From the NCBI GenBank assembly GCA_030278955.1, contig JAOANR010000014.1:23810068-23874067 (forward strand): 64,000 bases of DNA. The letters are read 5' to 3'. The translations under genes were made by a program, and so were the position numbers. Shown piece by piece: positions 10,483 to 23,089 of the stretch (within the stretch, counting starts at the first letter, position 1; each line of letters begins with the position of its first letter). The notes below the pieces were generated by a model. It ran no database searches, was not told the DNA's origin, and saw nothing but the letters and a program-made list of their open reading frames with translations. The stretch comes from Hygrophila difformis. Its lineage: Eukaryota > Streptophyta > Magnoliopsida > Lamiales > Acanthaceae.

Positions 10483-13412
10483 TGAAACTTTTGACAATTT
10501 CATCACACGAGTATTTCTAAAATATCCCAGATTAAATTTATTAAATGAAAAGAGTTATGATCCATGGGAAAGGGGTTTAAGGATATATTTCATTTTTTAT
10601 TGCTCATGTGGGGTACTCTTGATTTCAAACGGCGCTGTGGTCCTCCCTGGCATGAAACTTTTGACAACTTTCACGGTGCAGCCGGGATAGATAGTTCAAT
10701 CTTGACCTACAGTCTGTCACACTGAAGGTCCCCAGCAATTTGCATCATGAAACTTATCATAGTTTCATGTCATGAAAATCCTTGCCATGAAACTTTTAAC
10801 ACATTCCCACTATATGAGTATTTTCTTAAAAATCATAATCCTGGTTTTCAATTTTATTTAATGAAACCAATTTATGAAGGCGGAGTTGGGATTAGGGATA
10901 TATTTATAGGTTGTCACGTTTTTATTACTCGTGTTAAGAAACTGTGGCCCGAAAGCGCACGGTGTCAAAAATTGCAGTAATTTATAGTAAGACCGGATCG
11001 TTCACTGGAGGATGTGCGATGGAAGCAGGGCCCACGTCGTTTTACTAGATTTTCCATTCGTTTTGCTCCAATCGGTTTGAAAAGTGATTAACAACTACTG
11101 GCATGAATTTAAACTAAACTACAAAAGCGTTTAAATTTACGCTACAAAGCTCATGAGTTCTATTCTAGAAAGCGTGTAAAGATTATTCTAAGAATGCGAT
11201 AAATACTATCTATAAAAGCAATGAAGATCTATTCTATGCTAATTATGAAGCTGATTCACAGTGTGGACAGAAGGGACAAGAAGAAAAGAATAAAAAATGG
11301 ACAAGATTTAGATAAGGCATAATTAAACTTCCAGTTTTATACACAGATCTTTGCTTGGGATAACCTGTCAGATAGCTAATTCTCATGCTCTCAGTGCTGC
11401 GTTCCCTTTAACAGACAGGTACTTACAGTATGAGTTTACATGTTCTTAAGACCGCAAATTCTAAGATACCACCGATTTGTAACTGCCCTGGCCTGGGTGT
11501 GTCACTTCATCTGTGGTGGACAAGCAACACCTGACAAATCATTTATTGAAGTGCCAAGTACTACTATCATTCTCCCATGTCACACCCAAAGATTCTAATC
11601 AAGCCTGAACTATCCCTTAACTATCAATCCTAGTAACAGTTACGCAACTCTCAATACAACCGAGTGACCTCTAACGAAAGCATTTAAAAGAAAGCAATAA
11701 AGAAAGCAGTTAAAATCCTATCACTCGGAGGTTTTGAAGGTCTGACCCTGGTAGTAAAAGACAGCTCCCCATCAGAATGACGGAGTATGGATCAAGAATT
11801 CCCGGCTCTCGGTGAACCACTCGTGTGTTCACTTCCTTCCGGGTGGTTATGAGATACAAACTAATGAAATGAACTAATAAATTAGTTCATTCCGGATGTA
11901 CTCATTCAGGACTCAAGCATAGGCTTTGGCAGAAGAAGACAGTAGTTGAAAGAAAACTCAACCCTATCTTAGAGAATAACCAAGGCCTGGGTGTTGTTTC
12001 TCTAAGATTATTTACTACACTGTATTTGAGTCCAAGTGGACCCCATCTCGGTATAATATGTAATCTCAAATTCCCAACAATCAGCATTTTGGAAAATAAT
12101 GAATCTGAAAACCATTCCCTAAACAGGTACTAGACTCTCAATTAAAACACAGATCCTTTCAGTCTAGGTGAGACATAATCGCTGATTCTGCTTCTAATTT
12201 CCCAAAATCATCCCTTGATAGAATGTGAATTAGTCATAACTGAAGAATTTATCCCTTTCTCAGATCTGGATTTTATAAAGGAGTTTTTATCGGAAATTTA
12301 CTATGCAATATCTGTTTATAATCTAGACTTCTATTGTCCAAGGGAAGGATCCCAAAATATTATAGACCACAATTATTACATAATAATAGCATGCATACGG
12401 ATATATGGAAGTGCAAAATTAATTGACCCAAAATATAGAGGCGGGTCTAGACAGAGAGTGAAACACGAATATGAGGTGGTCAGAGGACCAAAGTAATGGC
12501 AGAATAATCGGGTGGACTGTAAACATCTACTGTCCAATTTCCCAATTACTCGGATGGAGCAAATTTAGACAGCTTAGGCTCTATAATGACAGTGTCAATG
12601 TCAGTTAGGCCTCCACTGTCTGTGAATTCAGATAAAAACCTACATGCTTCCTTTCTGCAGCACTTATCAGCTAATGTTGACAGACATTAGCAGAGTTATA
12701 CTTCAGATTGGAATTTGGTTTTGGAAATTAAGAAAAAGAAAATAAAACTGTATCTGGATAAGAGTCAGCTGAGCAACTATTATAATCCTGGATGGACGAA
12801 CCGCCAAGGCTTCCACTGACTGCCATCCAGACCATGCAAAATAACACTTAGTAACTAATACCCAGAGTACGAGCTAGTTATCCGTGAGGGAATACCTGCC
12901 AACATTAGTCTGGTGTATTCTTTACTAATTGTTGCACACAACACGCAAAAGACAAAGGGAATAAAATAAAATAAAGAAAGGGACTTGTATGAGAGACATT
13001 GGTTTCTCATGCAAGGTTATGGAATTAATCCATAACTGATAGCTTAAATAATCCCTCCTACCATAATTAATTATAGTCCGGATTATCTATTTAAGGCATC
13101 ATGGTTTGTTTATAGAGAAGTGTTTTAATGACAATTGAACAAAGATCCTTTAATCATAACAATTAGTGATTTAATCATTGCTAATTATAATCATTAATCA
13201 TTAATGAATAGAGGGTCCAATTAATTAAGTGATGGGAAATGGAGAATCAAAATTTTGGCAGCATAATGCCTTATATTGCAATTCTGGGATATTACATCTT
13301 AATCCATGGGATTAAAATGTGGGTGTTTGCAATATAATAGAGGTCAAGAAGTCAGAATTTTCAGGATTAAATAGAAGAGGAGATCCTGTCTAATTACCAT
13401 AAATTGTGTCAT

Positions 13413-13932
13413 GAGCCGAGACCCGCGACTTGAGTACCTCGACAGGTTTTCAGAAATTTTGGCAGAATTTCACCTTGTGTCGCTAAGCAAAGGGTTGTGT
13501 CGCGGACCGTGGATCCGCGACAGGAGTTTAGTGACACAAGATTTTCTGAAAAATTTCTAAGTGTTTTGGCTCCCAGTCGCTAATCTGGAAATTGAGTCGC
13601 GGACCGTGGGTCCGCGACAGGGTGTTTAGCGACTGGGTTTTCAAAATATCGACAAGGCATAACTTCCTGTCTCGGAATAAAAAGTTGAGTCGCGGACCGT
13701 GGGTCCGCGACAGGGTGTTCCGCGACAGGAGCCATGCAGAGAAAAATAACGAGAGTTTGGTTCATGGTCGCTAAGCAGTGTTTGTGTCGCGGACCGTGGG
13801 TCCGCGACAGGAGTGCCTCGCCACCAAAGGGTTTTCAGAATATTAAGACAAGTGTCCCTAGACATCCATGTCGCGGAACAGCCTCCCTGTCGATAGGCGT
13901 GGCCTAGCGACCGGAGTCGGTTAGCGACATGG
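13413..13932. repeat. Palindrome array downstream of TATA, element A LTR
   Basis: Repeated units have a central palindrome of two 10-bp arms GTCGCGGACC and its complement around a GTG spacer (for example 13595-13617). Each is flanked at 10-20 bp by single half-sites of the GTCGCTAA type in inverted orientation. At least four units are present. Confidence 0.9.
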
Positions 13933-14564
13933 ATGGTTCAGGACACAAGTCAGTAAAAGCAGAATTGAACAGTGGCATGCAAACAGCGTGATCTCACCAT
14001 ATCTCAGATTAAAAAGCACTTCTAGGCTAAAAACAACTAAACAGAAATCAAAGTCTACAAGAACATGCTTGAATAAAGGTAAACCTACCTAAAACAGAAT
14101 TTAAAAGTCAAGCAAAACCTAATCTAGGGTTTAACCACGCACTTACATAACATCATCCAAGAATAAAGAAGCAGTAAGCAATAGAGGTCAAATGACCCAA
14201 ATAAAAATGAAAGCAATAAAAATCCATGGGTAGTAACACCCATTTCATAGTTTTGGGACTCATTTCCAGATTAACTTCCCATTTTATTAGATGGGTTTGT
14301 TAATACCCATCATTTGGGTATTACAAAACCCTAGAAACAAAGAGTTTAGAATGAAAAACATGGTATGAAACTGGCTACCTAGCTGAAAAACAGAAAACAA
14401 AACTGAAATTAAGCTAAACTGGACTAAACTAGGGCAGAAATTAAATAATACATGAAAACTAAACTAAACTAAACTAAACTACCTAGAGAGAATCCTCCAA
14501 GCTGTCTTCAAGAATATTAAAAATGTCTAACTTTTCCAACCCTGAGCTCATGGGGGTCACCTCA

Positions 14565-14572
14565 TATTTATA
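14565..14572 (-). promoter_or_regulatory. TATA box of element A LTR
   Basis: TATAAATA on the minus strand is preceded by GGGCCTAGGG about 20 nt upstream. The same GGGCCTAGGG plus TATA pair occurs in element B and in both LTRs of C, so this is the conserved core promoter. Confidence 0.75.
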
Positions 14573-14643
14573 GAAGTGGAACCCTAGGCCCATGGGCTTG
14601 ATCTGAGGCCCACTGTGTCTCAAGACATCACACACATCACACT

Positions 14644-14893
14644 GTGTCGCGGAACTGGGAGTCTGTCGCGGAACATCACTGCATGTGGTAAGGCTTCTCG
14701 ACTGGGTCTTGGGTCTCTAGTGGTGCGTCTGTGTCGCTAATCAAGGGCTGTGTCGCGGAACCATGGTCCTCGACTCGGGCTTAGCGACACATCCTATCTG
14801 GACTGGTCTCTTCTTTATGCTTCTTGCTGTGTCGCTGATCCCTCCTGTGTCGCTAAGCCATGGACCGCGACACAGGAGCTTCCGCGACTGGGT
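14644..14893. repeat. Palindrome array upstream of TATA, element A LTR
   Basis: GTCGCGGAAC/GTCGCTAA half-sites in inverted pairs, of the same type as the downstream array, lie in the U3 part between the LTR start and the TATA box. Confidence 0.85.
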
Positions 14894-15257
14894 GCTCCTG
14901 GACTGGGCTGAATGGACCAGGTGGGCTGAATTTATTCTTTTTGTGGGCTTTTTCTATCTTTTCCCATCTTTTTGTATTCCTTTTTTTTTCTTTTCTTTTT
15001 CTCATGTTTTTGGATTTTTCTAACATAAATGTGTAACAAAATTACAAATTTATGCATTTTTCATACCAGCTTATTATTTTTACAATTATGCATAAATCAG
15101 TCCAATTCAACTGCTTTCTTATTTAATATAAGACCGGAATGCGATCAAATGCCCGTTTTAGACACGAAAATAGATTGAAAATAGTGGTCATTTCTGGCCA
15201 TTATCACTAGGGGTTAAGAATTCAGAATTTTTGTAATTTAATAAAGGGATGAGAACC

Positions 15258-15786
15258 CAGTCGTGAAACCATAATTTGTGTCATGAACCTAGGTTGCACG
15301 ACATGGATTTCGCGACTAGTGATTTTGAAATAAATTGCTAAGTCATGGAGCTCCAGTCGCTAGACTGGGATTGTGTCGCGAGACGTGGTCTCGTGACAGG
15401 GGTCTAGCGACTAGCATGTTTTCACAAAATATTTCCAAGTGTTTGGTTCCCATTCGCTAGACGTGGAAAGTGTGTCGCGAGACGTGGTCTCGCGACAGGA
15501 TGGTCTAGCGACTGGGTTTTCAAAATATTGCTAAGGCATAATTTCCCAGTCCTGAACCGTGGGTTCAGGACAGGAGTTACACGACTCGAGCCTTTCAGAG
15601 AAAACACAAGAGTTTGGTCCCCAGTCGCTAGGCTAGCATTGTGTCGCGAACCATGGGTTCGCGACAGGAGTGCCTCACGACTGAGGGTTTTAAACTAAAG
15701 GACAAGTGTCCTGAGACATCCGTATCGCGAGACTACCCTATAGTCGCGAGACGTGGTCAGTCTCGCGACTGGAGGCAGTTCGCGAC
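15258..15786. repeat. Palindrome array downstream of TATA, element B LTR
   Basis: Here the central arm is GTCGCGAGAC with a GTG spacer and its inverted copy, again flanked by single inverted half-sites. It differs from element A's arm at the last bases but has the same geometry. Several half-sites show CpG decay, for example GTCGTGAAAC and GTCATGAACC. Confidence 0.88.
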
Positions 15787-16383
15787 CAGGATGTGGTTCA
15801 GGACACATGTCAGGTACAGTAACATGCATTGTGCGTGATCTCACCCTGTTTCAGATCTAAAAGTGATTTTAAGCTAAAAACAACCAAACATATATTAAAT
15901 CTAACTAGAACATGCTTGAATAAAATAAGATAAACTAAGACAAACATTAAAACAAAACAAAAAGAATCCTAATCTAGGGTTTAATCACTCACTATGCATG
16001 AACCTAACCAAAAATAGTAAGCAGTAAGCATAATATGGAAAAATAAAGGTCAAATGACCACAAATAAAATGAAAGCAGTAAATCCATGGGTTTAGAACAC
16101 CCATTTCATGTTTTTGTGACACATTTTCAGATTTAACTTCCCATTTATTGAGTGGGTTTGTTATTATCCATTAAGTTGGACATTACAAACCCTAAAAACA
16201 AAGGTTTAGAAAGGAAAACATGGTAGAAAGTGGCCACCTAAAGCACTGAAATGGAAAACTAACAAGAATTTAAGCTAAACTACACTAATCTAAGAATAAA
16301 ATTTAAATAGTACAAAAAATTAAACTAACTACAGACTACCTAAGAGAGAGCTGTCTGACCCTGAGCACATAGGGATCACCATC

Positions 16384-16391
16384 TATTTATA
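16384..16391 (-). promoter_or_regulatory. TATA box of element B LTR
   Basis: TATAAATA on the minus strand, with GGGCCTAGGG upstream, about 750 bp from the LTR start. Confidence 0.7.
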
Positions 16392-16437
16392 GAAGTGAAA
16401 CCCTAGGCCCATGGGCCTTGATCCTGAGGCACACACG

Positions 16438-16799
16438 TGTCGTGAGACTCACACACATCACAGCCATGTCTTGTGTCGCGGGACTCAACTGTATGTTGCA
16501 AGACTCCTCGCCTAGTCGTGAGGCTCTCTGGACTGAGTCTCTAGTCTGCCTTCTATGTCGCTAGACCACACCCAGTCGCGAGGCCATGTTTCGCGACTGG
16601 GGTGTCTAGCGACTAGTGTCTTGAGACTGGATTTGCCTTCAATTCTTCGTGTGTCGCGGAACATCTCCCAGTCGCGAGGCCATGTTTCGCGACTGGGTGT
16701 CTAGGGACTGGCTGCTTCAGTGCACTATCTTCTTGTGTCGCGAGACTGCACCTAGTCGTGAGGCCATGTTTCGCGACTGGGTACCAGTCTCGCGACTGG
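16438..16799. repeat. Palindrome array upstream of TATA, element B LTR
   Basis: Inverted pairs of GTCGCGAGGC/GTCGTGAGGC half-sites, with a repeated unit around CCATGTTTCGCGACTGG occurring three times. Confidence 0.85.
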
Positions 16800-17143
16800 C
16801 TCTACCTTACTGGGCCTGGCGGGCTAAAATGAACATTTTGTGGGCTTTTTCTTTCTTTTCCCATCTTTTTGTATTTTGTGGGCCTGGTTTATTCTTTTGC
16901 CCATCTTTTTCATTCCTTTTTCTTTTCTTTTCTTTTTCTCATGTTTTTGGATTTTTCTAGCACAAATGTGTAATAAAATTACATATTTATGCATTTTTCA
17001 TACCAGCTTATTATTTTTATAAATATGCATAAATCAGTCTAATTCCACTGCTTTCTTATTTAATATAAGACTGGAATGCGATCAAATGCCCGTTTTAGAC
17101 ACGGAAATGGATTGAAAATAATGGACATTTCTGGCCATTATCA

Positions 17144-18778
17144 ACATCCTCACATTTAATACTGATGGTCCCCGAGTAGTTAGAGTCAATGTTCCTTAGA
17201 ACACGGACTCTACATATTCAATTCATTTTCGTGGCTTCATAAATTACATTCTTTTTGGATTAGGATAAGACAATAAAAAACTACAAGTATTAGATTCCCT
17301 TGATTGCAGTGTTTAATGAAATGATACTTGCTCACTAAATCGGGCTTACAAATCAAACATTATTGCTAACCCTTCATGAATATCATGTTTGAAAGATGCA
17401 AAGATTAAAAATTAGAATTAAGGCATGACATGGACATATTTAATGAAACAGAGCCTCACATACAGTAAACTTGGAAAATTCGCTCATTCTCAAGTGGGTT
17501 TAATCATTGTACTCTCAAAATCAAATTTGATTAAATTATCCCATAGGCTTGCAATTAGACCAACTCGCCACCGGCTCATTTCTTCAAATCGAGATCATGG
17601 GGTCTTATTTAAGGGTTATAACGGGGCATACGGTTGTAACGTTTGGTAAGAAAGGGAATTTATTGGGCTAAGAAGTGGCAAGAGTTTATTCTATCATAAC
17701 TTGCATTATTTATTAAAAATTTATGATCATCATTATTTTCTTTCATTTTCTTTTTCTATTCTTTTTCTATTGCATGACATTTAGATCAAGTCTAATTGCT
17801 TTGTCATTTGCAATTTATTCTTTGTTGAATGAAGCTCAACACATTTTTTTTTTGAATCGGTTTGTTGAATCCCGATTTAAATATATTTTTGATGATCATA
17901 AATTTAGTGCTTTTGATAGAATTTATCCTTGCACACTTGGGTTGAATGTATTGATCTTTTTGTAAGGATAAGGAAAATGTAGTGGGTTTCAAGAAAAATT
18001 AGGCTTATAGGCTCAACTTGGTTAATCCTAAAGGGAAAATATTTTTGGGTTTGGATTTCAAAAGAAGGATAAAATTTGGGTTTTTCTAAGTGCCTCGATC
18101 ATATGCTCGATTTTTGGAATGGCATGGTCTTGAATCGGTCCCAATTGCAAGTTCTAGTTTCCTTCAATCAAATTGATTCACACATCAAAGAAAATGAACG
18201 AGTAAAAGTGACTTATGGCTCAAATCTCACAAGGTTGGATTGATTAATGTCATACAATATTCTCAATTTTAATCAAAGCTTAATTATAACAATTTATTCA
18301 ATCAAAATTTTCAACATGAAGATTTATTACCCAAAAAGATGATCGCATCATTAAATCTTTATAGCTCAAAACCTTAGGAATTTATTTCATGCATGTTTTC
18401 AATTATATTATCCCAATTTAAAAGTTTGAAAATTTAATCACAAGCCTAAATTCAACATGTTAATTTAGAACAGGTTTATGCATACTTTTTGCTGGTTATT
18501 TAATTTAAAGCAGTAAGGAGGCACTGTTAACATACAAAGTATGTCAACAACATATTTTTGGCCTGACAGTCACTTATTCATCTTGGACTGTCAGACATCT
18601 TTTCAAAAATAAGAGAACAAATAAAAATAAAGATCGTTGTTTGGACTGCAAAATTGCAAATTGAAAGCAGTAAGTTATATCAATTACAAGAGATTTCATT
18701 TGCAATTAGAATGAACTTGCACGAATGAGTGGAAATTCTCTCATATGATATTTACAATTAAGCTCGCGAATGAATAGA
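17144..18778 (-). other. 3' noncoding tract of element B
   Basis: Noncoding, and similar to 1-1562. The bases next to the LTR, AAATGTGAGGATGT on the minus strand (17157-17144), take the place of the polypurine tract and repeat the flank of the internal hairpins. Confidence 0.8.
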
Positions 18779-21700
18779 TCAGGAATCACCATCTTTTTTC
18801 TCGTCCGATTTCTTGGAGGAGCCAGCATCGTCAAGAATCTTTTTGAGTAGAGTCTGCATGATCTGATTTTGGCTTTGGAGCAATGACTCTCTCATCTTTC
18901 TGTTTCGCTCATCGCTTCCTTGTCTTTCTCTTTGCATCCTCTCTTCCCTTTCCAGCATCAGCTTTATAAATTCTTCCTCCTTTCTCTCCTTCTCCAATTT
19001 CTCTTTCCTCTTCTCTTCTTTTTCTCTCCTACGCTCTTGGCGTTCTTCTTCTGCCCTCTTTCGATGTTCCTCATGACTTGATAGTATAACATCAGTTATT
19101 GATTTCATTCCTTCGAGCATAGATTGACTCATTTTGCTCATCAGTTCAATCGCTTGGGAATCAGCAGGAAATTGAGAGACATTCTGACTTCGATGAGGCA
19201 TCTGAGATTGAGGTTGAGCTGGAGGTGGAATCGGAAGTTGCTCTTGCTCTGGTTCAGGCTCTTCTTGCATTGTAGTTGAAGGTGCCGCATCAGTACGGGC
19301 TTTCTTTGTTCCCTTCTTTGCCCTAGATGGCCTGATTCTCTTGCTCGTGGAGGGTGCTCGACCACCAGATATGAACGAAGACTGAACATCAGAATCACCT
19401 TCGCCAGGCAGCTGCGGCGGGGAATACCTGATCCTTTCGCTCAAAGGGAGATTTTGCACGCTGATGGGGGGATTTACTCTTACCGGCTTGTCTTTTGCAA
19501 ATGCACTCATATTGACGCCCTGAGTAGTGCAGATTCTTCTTATCAAATTCGGATAGCATAAGACCTGTTTTTCCTCTATCCGGGTCGTCAGAACTTCAAA
19601 CACATGCTCCCCTACATTTAACTTCACTCCCTGCCACAATTTCGCAAATGCCATCAAGACGCTTCCAGACGTAGTGTTTGGGTGTGAATTGGGCCGGATC
19701 TTTGACATGTAAAATTCTTAGGTCGGCATGAAGTGCAGCTGCAACCAATTTGCATCAAGTGTGTGCTCCGAACCAGTTAGTCTCGTCATGCTGTTTGCCA
19801 ACGCAGCATACCTTGCAGCTTCCTTTGTCTTTCCCCTTTTCATCAAGATTTCTCCAACAGGGAATTCATCTCTGATGTCCGGGGTCTCAAGGAATTGGTT
19901 CAACCATTCAGGTGAGATGTTTATAACCTGACCCCGGACCCAGGTTGTCTTGTTGTTGGCATCAATGTTGCAGAAGAATTCTCGAGTCAGTTCGACGAAC
20001 CCATCTTCTTCATTGTGCATCAAAAACTTTCCCCATTCTTGATTTCTGTGAAAGGTTTCGACAGTAGGGTGGAGCAAGGCATCTGGCTTGAATCCTTTGT
20101 CTGGCACTATCATCTTTAACATTTTTGCATATCTTTCTGCCCCCTCCATCCGCCCGTTAAACTTGACCTCCAAGTCTGCATTGTCTAATTTCTTCTTTTC
20201 AAACTGCTTTGTGACTCCCATCCAATTTCTTATAGTGTTTTCAGACCAGAATTCAACTGGTCTAACAGAACCAATTGATTCTAAGTCTTCACTGGTATGT
20301 CAATCTGTTGATCCACTCTGCTGTCCTTGGATGGGTTCATCACCTGATTCTGCCTCTTGTGCCCTTTGACTCGGTTCTCCCTCTCCTTGAGCTGCTTCAT
20401 TTCTAGATTCCTCCTCAACCTGTTTAATTACATTATTCATTGTATTGTACTCAGTCATTACAGGCTTTGGAAAATTAAGTACAGGAAAGTAAGGATCATC
20501 AACACTTGTTGATACCTCCTCCTCCTCCCTAGCAGTTTGTCCAACATGACGTCGGAAGATAGGCGCCATTTGATCCATAAACTCATGTTCTTCCCTTGGG
20601 ATTTCCTCTTTTTTTTCCTCCAACATCTTCTTCCTCCTCTCAGCCATATCTTGCGGTTTATCTGTTTTAGCTTGTGGCTCCTCAGCTTTTTCTTTTACCA
20701 GTTCGGGTAATGAAATCGGGTCAGCTCTTTCCTCAGGTTCGTCACTGTCTCCAATCATGACTCTTCTCCTCTTTCTCTGCCCGGATGATGTTTCTGGAGC
20801 GATAAATGCTTCAATCCTGGCTGTGCCAACAAGTGGATCAATAATCCGATTCACCTCTGTCAGATATTTGATCTGGTCTGGCCCTTGGCCTTCATCAATT
20901 CTGGTTTCTATTTGATCATTAAGCCTCTTTCTGATGTCTCCCCGGATGGTTTCAGCGTCATGTGCAGTGGGGCCAGCCCATACAGCAGGCTCCTTCTTGA
21001 TCTTTAACCCTTGCCCTTGCACTTCCCTAGTTATCATCAGATCTTCATCATCTCCTTTATCTTTCTCAGCTTCTCCAGACTTCCTAGCTTCCAATTCAGA
21101 TTGAAGCTTTTCAGCAATTTCTCTGTCATGTGCTTCTTTCTTCTTCCGTTCTTCCTCAGCTTTTGTTTGCTGGATATTTTTCCTAATTTGCTCATCCTCT
21201 GCAGCTTTCTTTTCTTTCTCCATTTTTTCTTCTTCCAGCCTCTCTTTCTCATCAGCCAACTTCTCCTTCTTTCGCCTTTCCTTCTCGGCCTCTGAGGCCC
21301 TTTCTGCTTCCATTGATTGCTCTTGTTCTGCCAGTTTGGCATCCTCTTGTTCCTGCAGCTTCCTGGCCAGTTCAGCATCATAAGCAATCTGATCTTTTCT
21401 CTTGGGAGGTGGAGGCGGCATTGCGCTCTTGCCTTTATCTGCAGGGTTAGCTGGTTCAATTGTTTTCTTGGCTTGTGGCTCGGGCTCTTTTATTCTCACT
21501 TGAGGTTCCGGTGCCCTACCACTTTTCCCTTTTTCAGCCAATTTTACCAGCCTTCTTTTTGTTTGAGCTTGAGGCACGGGCTGGCTTTCAGCTTCTACAT
21601 CAGCAGGTGTTGGCGTTTCAGATTGAATCGGCAGTTCCGCTTGCTCTCTTGGTGGTAAAGCCGAGGCTTGCACAATTGGTTGGGTGGGCTGAACAGGTTC

Positions 21701-23089
21701 TTCTGGAAGGGGCGTGGAGATAAAGTTGTCTATTACTGCATCTGGATCTTCTTCAGTTTCTCTCTCAGTGTCGGGCTCATCTTCATAGCCCAGCTGCTTT
21801 TCAGCACGTTTCAGATAGTCTTCAATGAAGCTCCGGAAGGTAATTCGCACAAGCTGTGCTTCCCAGTCTTCTTTTATCCTTTTGCAAAACTTACTACGGC
21901 ATTGGAATTGTAATGCAAGATCTTTTTCTTCTTCGTTTTGTCATTACAATATTGGAGAGCTTCTTTGTCCATTTCCATAATAAGTTTCAAGTAAGATTCC
22001 CGGTATATATCCAGCATAGCCCCTACCAGATCTTTTCTAATCCCTTCAAGATAGGTCATGTCTTGCGCAACATTAAAGTTGAGATAAGTTCCAGCCTCAG
22101 CTTCTGACATTAGCTGGAACTGTCTCTCCCCTTTCTTTATGGGCTTCCAACTGCCCTTGTGTATGTCTACAAGTAGATGTTCCCTTAATACAGCGATGTG
22201 CCGAGGAAGCTCATCGTCCTTGGTCGTTCCAAATTGCCCGTACTTCCTGTGTGTGAAAACAGATTCAAGTTCCTCTTCAGCAGGTAGTTCCACTCCTTTA
22301 TCCACAAAGGATTTAGTGATGCTCGGGTTTCCTTTTCCCCATACAAACATGAGGTTCTCCCATTCTTCCCTTGCGTCCTTGATCATTTTCCTCATGGTGT
22401 TCAACAATGAAGTATTGTGGCCCTGTTCAAAGTTTTCTGCACTTTTGAGGTGCTTGTGCAGGTTGAAATTTAATTCTCGGTGCCTGAGACGGGCCTGATC
22501 TGTAATCCACCTTTGTTCTACAGGTCCCTTCTTCTCAAAAAGATATGAGTTCCATTTGAAGGGAAATGCTTCGTGCATCATGATGACTCCGCTGTTTAAA
22601 ATTCTGCTCAGATCAATCTGTTTGTCAGTCAAGGCCATTCTGACTTGTGGATCAATGATCTGGTTTGGGATGATGACATCAAAGTCAGCCAGATTTGGAT
22701 CTTTCGTTCCTCTTTCCACATGCCGGTTCCAAATGGCTCTGTGTTCTCTGAACTTCAGCTGGATGCGTTCGTAGTGGACATCCGGAGTTGTTAGTACATC
22801 ATTTTTGGCATGGTCCATCATCATCCCCCAAAATTTCTTTAGAAAGTGATAATAATCCCTTTCTATTGAAGCAGCAACAATTGTTCTTTCTTCTGGGGGT
22901 ATGCTCACGTCCCATCCCTGCGGAAATTCCAATTTATCTTCTGTGGTGTGATCCAGCGGGACCTTATATTCTGACATGATCGCCGTCCGTATATTCTTGA
23001 TCTCAATTCTATCCACTGAAGCCTGCTGGGCTGCTTGCTCATATGTGCAATCAGGCAGCCCGATGCCTGATTTCACTACTAATTCGTTC
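18779..23089 (-). pseudogene. Accessory gene of element B, exon 2 (about 1,437 codons, broken)
   Basis: The exon starts after the acceptor TGCCTTTTTCAG (ends 23090). The N-terminal 400 residues (NELVVKSGIGLP...) match element E's protein by eye. A Lys/Glu/Gln-rich coiled-coil region follows (about 21600-21000), then an acidic stretch, then a domain with REFFCNIDANNKTTWVRG, INISPEWLNQFL, SGSVLMAFAKLWQGVKLNVGE and CYPNLIRRIC. That pattern fits the family Pfam calls 'putative plant transposon protein' (PF20167). A second coiled coil (ERKEEEFIKLMLEREER) ends the protein. Lesions: a frameshift near 21860, a TGA near 20298 and a TAA near 19716. No signal peptide or membrane segment is visible, so 'envelope' is not supported. 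Function is unknown. Confidence 0.8.

Larger units (their letters stand above)
1..15206 (-). mobile_element. Element A: Athila-like LTR retrotransposon with F-box cargo, 3' LTR outside window
   Basis: Reading leftwards from 15206 on the minus strand the order is 5' LTR, tRNA-Asp primer site, gag, protease, reverse transcriptase, RNase H, integrase, a structured post-pol region, a spliced accessory gene and a 3' noncoding tract. The window begins inside that tract. The equivalent point in element B lies about 104 bp from its 3' LTR, so A's 3' LTR should start just left of base 1. Gag-pol carries several frameshifts and stops, so this copy cannot be autonomous. The right edge, TGATAATGG on the minus strand, abuts LTR sequence of element B, so A is nested in B's 3' LTR. 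A target duplication cannot be confirmed because the other end is missing. Confidence 0.9.
10483..15206 (-). repeat. 5' LTR of element A (4,724 bp)
   Basis: It begins TGATAATGG at 15206 and ends AAGTTTCA at 10483 on the minus strand (TG...CA). A TATA box lies about 635 bp from the start, so more than 4 kb follows the likely transcription start. Palindrome arrays lie on both sides of the TATA box. The terminal 300 bp (10483-10800) contain several partial copies of the LTR end, each starting TGAAACTTTT, with a decayed primer-site copy near 10630-10665. The stretch 11000-13380 is similar to 28000-30330 in C and 55150-57180 in E, but I see no open frame that is conserved in it. Confidence 0.93.
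15207..17143 (-). repeat. 3' LTR fragment of element B (U3 side)
   Basis: It starts TGATAATGG at 17143 (minus strand) and runs parallel to the first 1.9 kb of element A's LTR (15206 down to about 13340), then stops where A is inserted. The rest of this LTR should lie on the far side of A, outside the window. Confidence 0.85.

Noticed and set aside
12215..12496. Small open frame in element A's LTR (93 codons)
   Set aside because: The matching regions of C and E contain stops; conserved DNA but no conserved protein.
13413..13932. CRISPR-like array
   Set aside because: Plant retrotransposon context; the repeats are palindromes with flanking half-sites and irregular spacers, with no cas genes.
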